Origin: Varanus komodoensis
Taxonomy: Eukaryota; Chordata; Lepidosauria; Squamata; Varanidae
Length of the DNA stretch: 64,000 bases
Direction: 5' to 3'
NCBI RefSeq assembly: GCF_004798865.1
Contig: NW_025335873.1
Span: forward strand, 2,044,880 to 2,108,879
Below are positions 59,074-64,000 of this stretch, one piece after another. The notes below the pieces were generated by a model. That model saw nothing but the letters and a program-made list of their open reading frames with translations. It made no database searches and was not told the origin of the DNA. The stretch's first letter is position 1, and each line of letters starts with the position of its first letter. The translations under genes were made by a program, and so were the position numbers.

Positions 59074-60093
59074 GTCAGTCCGGGTAGCCGAGGTCACCTG
59101 GAGGTGCTAGCCTCTTGCAGATCATAAAACCGAGGAGGCCCTTCCATGGATTTTCATTCTGCTTGAGAGGCTTTTCGGGCAGTGCACATGGTTATCTCCC
59201 CTCCCCCCCCGCCCCCCGGCAGCATTTTATCTTCACAACAATCCATGAGGTTGGTCCAGCTGAGAGAATGCGCTTTGTCCCAAAGGAGGGCTTCGAACCA
59301 TGTCTCTCTGGCTGCAGCCTGGCATTCCAATCCAGCCTTCCCCAAGATGGTGTCCTCACAGCTAATGGTCTTTTGTCCGTCCAAACATCTGGAGGACACT
59401 GTGTTTGGAAAGATTGCTCTAACCACTCCACTAGCTCTCCTTTTATTGCTTTGGCTGTCAAATGCTGCCTCTGATACTAGTCATCGGCTTTTTAAGGTCC
59501 TGGTCCTGCATTTCATCCTAGCCACCAGCGTATTCTTAACTTGCCATGCTTGTCAATCTTTGTGTTTTACTCACATGGGATGTCCTAATTCAACCAAGGA
59601 TTGGGCAGACACTTGCTGAAGGGTGTGTGTGTGTACAGCTGAGTAACAGCCCCTGGCTGTTAAATAGATCTCCTTCTCATCTTCTGAATCTGATCCTCAA
59701 ATGGTTTTCCTGAAAACCTGGGAAGCAGATCTGTGCCTTGTGGGGAAGGTGCTGAAATGGGCTGCTTTCTCCATGTTCATGCACGGTCTGCAGGCCGATC
59801 CCCCTCCTCTGCAGCCAGCGCCTGCTCCTGCTTGCGAAAGTTGAGCTGAAGAGAAGCTTCGAGCTGGCCGCTTCGTCTTGTCTGGGGATGGGCTGCCCCT
59901 TCCAAAATTCCACTGACCCCCATTGGAGGTGCAAGAGAGCTGCTCTCCATCTTTGCACCGCGCCATTCGGGCTGTCGTCTGCTCTGCCCTTTCCCCATTT
60001 CCTCCCCTACCCACCCCAAAAGTAAAATCCCCTCACCTCCGAACAAATGTGCGGGGATGAGCAGCATTCCGATCCAAGTTGTCTTTGTGGCAG
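59074..60093 (+). other. GAPVD1: GAPVD1 intron 9
   Basis: Contains a reverse tRNA-SINE relic at about 59175-59440. The rest is not recognised. Confidence 0.55.
59175..59440 (-). repeat. tRNA-SINE relic, minus strand
   Basis: ATCTTCACAACAATCCATGA, GCTTCGAACCATGTCTCTC (reversed B-box area) and ATTGCTCTAACCACTCCACT at the head. Degraded, in GAPVD1 intron 9. Confidence 0.6.
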
Positions 60094-60267
60094 CCACGAC
60101 CCAGGATAATCTTGATGACAAGCTCCGCAAATTTGAAATTCGCGATATGATGGGGCTGACGGAGGACAGGGACATCTCCGAAACCGTGAGCGAGACGTGG
60201 AGTACTGACGTTCTGGGGAGCGACTTTGATCCGAACATTGACGAGGACCGCTTGCAAGAAATCACGG
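60094..60267 (+). CDS. GAPVD1: GAPVD1 coding exon 9 (residues 620-677)
   Basis: A 174-bp exon encoding ATTQDNLDDKLRKFEIRDMM, GLTEDRDISETVSETWSTDV and LGSDFDPNIDEDRLQEIT. The acidic DPNIDED segment and the surrounding helix are almost invariant with human. The acceptor is TTTGTGGCAG and the donor GTAATC. Phase 1 at both ends. Confidence 0.96.
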
Positions 60268-61089
60268 GTAATCAGTCCTCTCGCTGGTCAGCACACAACT
60301 CTGGGAACCTTGTTTCGTTGGGAACTTGCACTTCTTGGGGTTGGACATTGTTCTGGGACGGGACCGTGAGCATGTGTGACCCACGTGGACAGTGGCAAGC
60401 TCTTGGAGAGCAGTGGACTGTCTGGCTGGTGTTACCCATTAAATTCTGCTGTGTGTCTTGCAAAATAAGTCGTAAAATAGAAAGCTTTTTTTTCCTCACC
60501 TGTCCGAGAATTTTGTTCAGGCAGTCCCCGAGTTACAAACATCTGAGTTATGAACAACCCATACTTACAAATGAATTGTGAGAAGGCCTATTAATTTTTA
60601 AAAATTACTGTGGAGAAGCATTGCCACCAGAGAGAGGAAGTGAAAGTGGAGATAGGGAGGCCGCCTAAGGAGGCCTTCCTGCCCCAACCGGAGAGGGAGG
60701 ATTTCTTGCTGCCAAGAGGAGGCACTGGTGAGTTTGGGTGGGTGGCACGAGAGATATGTGTGGTTTTTCCACTTTTGTGGGAATCCTGCAGCCCGAACCC
60801 CTGCAAATTTGGAGGGCCAGCTATATGAGAACTGACTTACTTGCCAACTTGCCTTAAAGACGCATTTCCATTTTCTCAGAAACGGAACTCGTTCGTAACC
60901 TGGGGACTGCCTGTATTCGCTTGTACTTTGACCCATATTATATAACACAATCTACATTGTTGTGGGCTGGGGGGGAGAACCATGTTGGTGGAGGTTCCAT
61001 GAGTGCAAAAGCCAGGAGCAACGGAGGGGGAAATGGGATTCCTTTTGGGTGCCTCCCCCCCTTTGACAATGTCAGGGCTGCTTCCCTAG
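60268..61089 (+). other. GAPVD1: GAPVD1 intron 10
   Basis: About half of it is a 396-bp Tigger-like inverted-repeat element (60518-60913), described separately. No other feature recognised. Confidence 0.65.
60518..60913. mobile_element. Tigger-like inverted-repeat DNA element (non-autonomous)
   Basis: Left end CAGGCAGTCCCCGAGTTACA, right end (reversed) CAGGCAGTCCCCAGGTTACG; 20 of the first 23 positions agree. The repeated ACTTAC/GAGTTA subterminal text is typical of pogo/Tigger-type elements. Right flank is TA; left flank is TT, so the TA target duplication has decayed. About 396 bp with no transposase frame. In GAPVD1 intron 10. Confidence 0.75.
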
Positions 61090-61230
61090 GTGCTGCAGCA
61101 GAGAACATGCTGGGAAGCTTGCTTTGCTTGCCTGGCTCGGGATCGGTGTTGTTTGACCCTTGCACGGGCTCAACCATCTCTGAAACCACCAGTGAAGCTT
61201 GGAGCGTTGAAGTATTACCAAGTGATTCAG
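61090..61230 (+). CDS. GAPVD1: GAPVD1 coding exon 10 (residues 678-724)
   Basis: A 141-bp exon encoding GAAAENMLGSLLCLPGSGSV, LFDPCTGSTISETTSEAWS and VEVLPSDS. Human has LLDP where this has LFDP. The acceptor is CTTCCCTAG and the donor GTTAGA. Phase 1 at both ends and divisible by three, so skipping would keep frame. Confidence 0.96.
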
Positions 61231-62337
61231 GTTAGAATCCTCGGCTTAAAGATAAGGGTGCTTTGGTTTGCACATTTCCAGCGTGTTGGGTGAGAGCATG
61301 GCCTTCGTCTTCCCTCCCTGCCTTCTAGCCCTCTCCCATGCCAGCAAAACCTCCTCGTCACCTTTAAGACCTGGTTCTCTCTCGCTCAGCGCCCGCACAG
61401 TGTCCCCTTGGGGCTGCTTCTGGACCAGATGTTTTCCCTGGATGGTCTGTCTATCTGCTGTTGAAGTGAGGAGTACTACTGCTCAGTTTTGGCTGCGCCC
61501 CTTCTTAGAGAAGGCGGATCTGGCCAGTGATCCATGCATGAATCGCCTCCTCTTTAGATCTCTTCCATCTGCTCCGTGTAGGCCTGTCCTTGAAGAGTGT
61601 TTAGAAAGAGCCTCCAGGTTCTTCTCTGATGTGAGATTTGTAGGTCAGATAGCCGTACTTTGCCATCAGCTCACCCCACTGGCTTCCAGGTCGTTTCTGG
61701 GCGCAAGTCATGGTGCTGGTCCTGAACCTTTAAAGGCATAAACCGTTTGGGGGCAGGATATCCGAAAGACCAAGCCTGCCTGTCCGCCTCTGCCTGTAAT
61801 CGGCTTCATTCTCGGCCTTCACACGGCGGCCAAAGCAAAACCGTTCCGTCATGGTAGTGATTAATGCTGCTCTCTGCTTTTCCAAGGTGCTCCTGTTTGA
61901 GTGCAACACGTGTGTTTTCTCTCTTGCGCTTCAGTTTTGTTTGGGGTTGCATTTTACTTTCGGGGCTTTACTCCCAATTGCCTTGTGCATTAATTGAGCA
62001 GGGGAGCATTTCAGAAACGTAGAAGGGGTGCCATCTTAAGCATGGCTGGGCAGAAAAGGAGCCTGCGATTCCCAGTGTGCCTTGGCCCGTACTGGGAGCT
62101 GGAGGACGTCATTCTGTCTGAATGTTCACAGGATTAGCCCTTCAGTAGGTAAGCGCCCAGCCATCTGTGACCATTCTGCAAGGGCTTCTGCTTTAGCCGG
62201 CCATGGGAGAAATGCTCCGGAGTTAGAAAGCTTACAGAGCAACTGCTGCTGCTTATGTTGCAAGAAGACAGTATGAAGAAGGTGACCGGCGTGCTGCGTT
62301 TTTCTCTCCCCACCACCTTCTGTCCCCTGTCCTTCAG
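61231..62337 (+). other. GAPVD1: GAPVD1 intron 11
   Basis: Contains a LINE-derived relic at about 61300-61790. The remainder up to the acceptor shows nothing I can name. Confidence 0.5.
61300..61790 (+). mobile_element. LINE-derived relic
   Basis: Degraded text resembling the end of the L2-like family (CACCTTTAAGACCTGGTTCT; TGGGCGCAAGTCATGGTGCT; TTGGGGGCAGGATATCC). In GAPVD1 intron 11. Assignment is tentative. Confidence 0.35.
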
Positions 62338-62472
62338 AAGCCCCAGACCTGAAGCAGGAGGAGCGGCTGCAGGAACTGGAGAGCTGCTCCGGGGTGGGAA
62401 GCACCTCGGACGATACCGATGTCCGGGAGGTCAGCTCCCGCCCCAGCACGCCCGGCCTCAGCGTCGTGTCGG
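62338..62472 (+). CDS. GAPVD1: GAPVD1 coding exon 11 (residues 725-769)
   Basis: A 135-bp exon encoding EAPDLKQEERLQELESCSG, VGSTSDDTDVREVSSRP and STPGLSVVS. The acceptor is CCTTCAG and the donor GTGAGT. Highly conserved acidic/Ser linker. Confidence 0.96.
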
Positions 62473-63398
62473 GTGAGTCTGCTTCCCGGACAGGAAGGCT
62501 GGGATTTGGCCTGACCCCAAGCTGGAGTGCATGCCCATCCAGCCGCATGTGGCTTTACCTGTGCAAGATCCCAGCTTCCGCTCCAGGGTATCTCCAGCAG
62601 GGAGCAGGCAGTGAAGGACAGAATAGGTGAAGCTGGGCATAATGTTATTTGTTTTTAATACTACTACTACTATTATGTTCATTACAGTACATCTCTGTAC
62701 CGCCTGCAGCTGAGCTGCCTGGGAGATCTGCAACATTTAAGTCACTCATTTCGATTTCAACCAAGCTTGACCCTGCTTAGTTCCCAAGATGAGGCAGGGT
62801 AGGCTAAATACCAGCAGTGGGAGGAGAGCAGGCAAAGGGAGGGGAAGATAGGAGATCCAAGGATGAAGGCAAGTGGGTGCGGTTAGGTCTTCCGAGCCCT
62901 GGAGTGGGGCGAGGATGAGTGGTCACCATTACTCACCACAAAGTGTCGCTGTTCTGCCTCTCGACTGGCCCAAGCAGCACAAAAGCCAGAGGGAAGGGTG
63001 CTTTTCCTCCACCCGCCTCGCTATCAGGCTGTAAAGTAAAGGAGAGAGTTCTTTCCCCGTTACATGTACATCCTGCACTGAACAGTGGGCATTCAGAAGC
63101 CTCCTCCATCTCCCCCTGGTGTTCTTGCAAGCACGCTGCCAAGCAGGCTAGAGCCTCAGTGACTGGCCCGAGGCAGGACTGGAGCCCAGGTTTCCTGAAT
63201 CCAGGAGATGCGCCAGCGGCTCGCAGTGCATCAGTACCATCGCCTCTCAAGGCAGCAGACTGCTCAGGATGCTAGCTGTAGTGAAACTGGCCTCCCAGTT
63301 CAAGGGAGCTGCATAGAAGCGCTCTGCTTCCAAGCCTGCTGGACTTCTGCCAAGGTGGAATCTTCTCTCTCAGTGAGATCTGCGTTGCCTTCTTCCAG
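62473..63398 (+). other. GAPVD1: GAPVD1 intron 12
   Basis: Holds a 5S-rRNA-like SINE relic at 62658-62810 and possibly a reverse tRNA-SINE relic around 63060-63240. Otherwise nothing recognised. Confidence 0.55.
62658..62810 (-). repeat. 5S-rRNA-like SINE relic, copy 2
   Basis: Same layout as the copy at 8641-8800: a (TAC)n tract at 62660-62672, about 70 bp, then a 5S-like complement at 62741-62804 (CAACCAAGCTTGACCCTGCT, TAGTTCCCAAGATGAGGC). Diverged, in intron 12 of GAPVD1. Confidence 0.6.
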
Positions 63399-63518
63399 GT
63401 ATCAGTGCAACCTCTGAAGACATCCCAAACAAGATTGAGGACCTCCGGTCAGAGTGTAGTTCTGACTTCGGAGGGAAAGATTCAGTCACCAGTCCTGACG
63501 TGGATGAAACGGCTCACG
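63399..63518 (+). CDS. GAPVD1: GAPVD1 coding exon 12 (residues 770-809)
   Basis: A 120-bp exon encoding GISATSEDIPNKIEDLRSEC, SSDFGGKDSVTSPDVDE and TAH. The acceptor is CTTCTTCCAG and the donor GTAAGA. Human has SPDMDEITH at the end. Confidence 0.96.
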
Positions 63519-63932
63519 GTAAGAGGAGGCCTGACTTTGCCAGCAGATGGACGATGGTGACCCATCTTCCTCAGGTGTCCATTTAAAACCCATAACCAGA
63601 TGACCCATGATCCCCCAGCTGGCTCTTCTGGCAGGGGAGTTATGAGAGTCTTAGTCCAACACACCTGGAGGACACCTGGCTGTAACCTGAAGCCTTTTGG
63701 ATGTTCTGTGGCAGCCGCCAAATATTGGCATGGAAATTAACCTGTGAATTTTAGACAGATCGAAAATTGTACCTGGCTCCCTTGTGAGGGGGCTCACTCG
63801 CATGCGTTTGTGCTGAGTGTGGGTGTCCTCCAGGGATTTCCAAGGCCAAGTCGTCGGGCGATGCATCAGTGCAGCCACTTAGCAGATGCCCAGAGCACTC
63901 GCTGACCCTCTTCTCTCTTCTCCACCCTTCAG

Positions 63933-64000
63933 GTGCCAGCCAGCTGACTTCTCCTCCTTCTCAGGCAGACTCCTTGCTTGCCATGTTCGACCCCCTGTCT
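63933..64000 (+). CDS. GAPVD1: GAPVD1 coding exon 13, cut by the window edge (residues 810-832)
   Basis: Encodes GASQLTSPPSQADSLLAMFD and PLS before the sequence ends; human reads GAHQLTSPPSQSESLLAMFDPLSSHEG. The acceptor is CACCCTTCAG. The SLLAMFDPL motif resembles adaptor-binding peptides of endocytic proteins (inference). The remaining linker and VPS9 domain lie to the right of the window. Confidence 0.95.

Larger units (their letters stand above)
35801..64000 (+). other. GAPVD1: GAPVD1 gene, 5' part (GTPase-activating protein and VPS9 domains 1), partial at the right edge
   Basis: Endocytic regulator also called RME-6 or RAP6. Family knowledge: an N-terminal RasGAP domain, a central region binding clathrin adaptors, and a C-terminal VPS9 domain that activates Rab5-type GTPases on coated vesicles; also linked to GLUT4 and receptor trafficking. 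Thirteen coding exon blocks (the last cut by the edge) give 832 codons colinear with human GAPVD1 (about 1478 residues), with high identity from MVKLDIHTLAHHLKQERL to LLAMFDPLS. The RasGAP domain falls at about residues 145-385; the VPS9 domain lies outside the window. All GAPVD1 introns seen are GT-AG. A cassette exon at 54599-54679 can add 27 residues. Confidence 0.97.

Noticed and set aside
1-64000. CRISPR arrays, bacterial operons, endogenous retroviruses or LTR elements
   Set aside because: No regularly spaced direct repeats, no prokaryotic gene organisation, and no gag, pol, env or LTR pairs were recognised on either strand.

Overview
The window is vertebrate nuclear DNA, most likely from a squamate reptile (lizard or snake). 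It has intron-rich genes with strong orthology to tetrapod proteins and a CpG-island promoter. The interspersed repeats are CR1 LINEs, L2-like LINE 3' ends, BovB-type RTE LINEs and tRNA-derived SINEs with the usual squamate look. No bacterial-style operon, CRISPR array or prophage is present, and I saw no endogenous retrovirus or LTR element. The species assignment is an inference from repeat content; the two gene identities are secure.

Left part (1-19787, minus strand): the 5' half of ASS1, argininosuccinate synthase. Five coding exons were placed from splice sites and protein similarity: 19674-19781, 17952-18020, 16158-16346, 8189-8245 and 5099-5173. They encode residues 1-166 of about 412. 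All junctions join in phase 0. The gene continues beyond coordinate 1. One intron begins with GC instead of GT.

Middle (19788 to about 35800): upstream and intergenic sequence made largely of transposon relics. They include LINE 3' ends, a long CR1 relic, two BovB-like fragments, a mariner relic with recognisable transposase C-terminus and inverted ends, and a probable hAT-type foldback element inserted into an older SINE. The non-coding ASS1 promoter and first exon were not recognised.

Right part (about 35800-64000, plus strand): GAPVD1 (RME-6, RAP6), a RasGAP-VPS9 endocytic regulator. A CpG-island promoter with ZNF143-like and NRF1-like motifs and a GGC-rich non-coding first exon lie at 35800-36000. 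An 11.7-kb intron follows, then twelve constitutive coding exon blocks and the start of a thirteenth from 47691 to the right edge (832 codons in the window), plus an in-frame 81-bp cassette exon at 54599-54679. The RasGAP domain is inside the window; the VPS9 domain lies beyond it.

The two genes are divergently arranged head to head and are functionally unrelated (urea and arginine synthesis versus endocytic trafficking). The most notable items are the ASS1-GAPVD1 linkage, the GC-AG intron, inverted LINE copies flanking the ASS1 start exon, the nested hAT-like and SINE structure, the Tigger-like and mariner-like relics, and two 5S-rRNA-like SINE relics. I found no convincing new molecular system.
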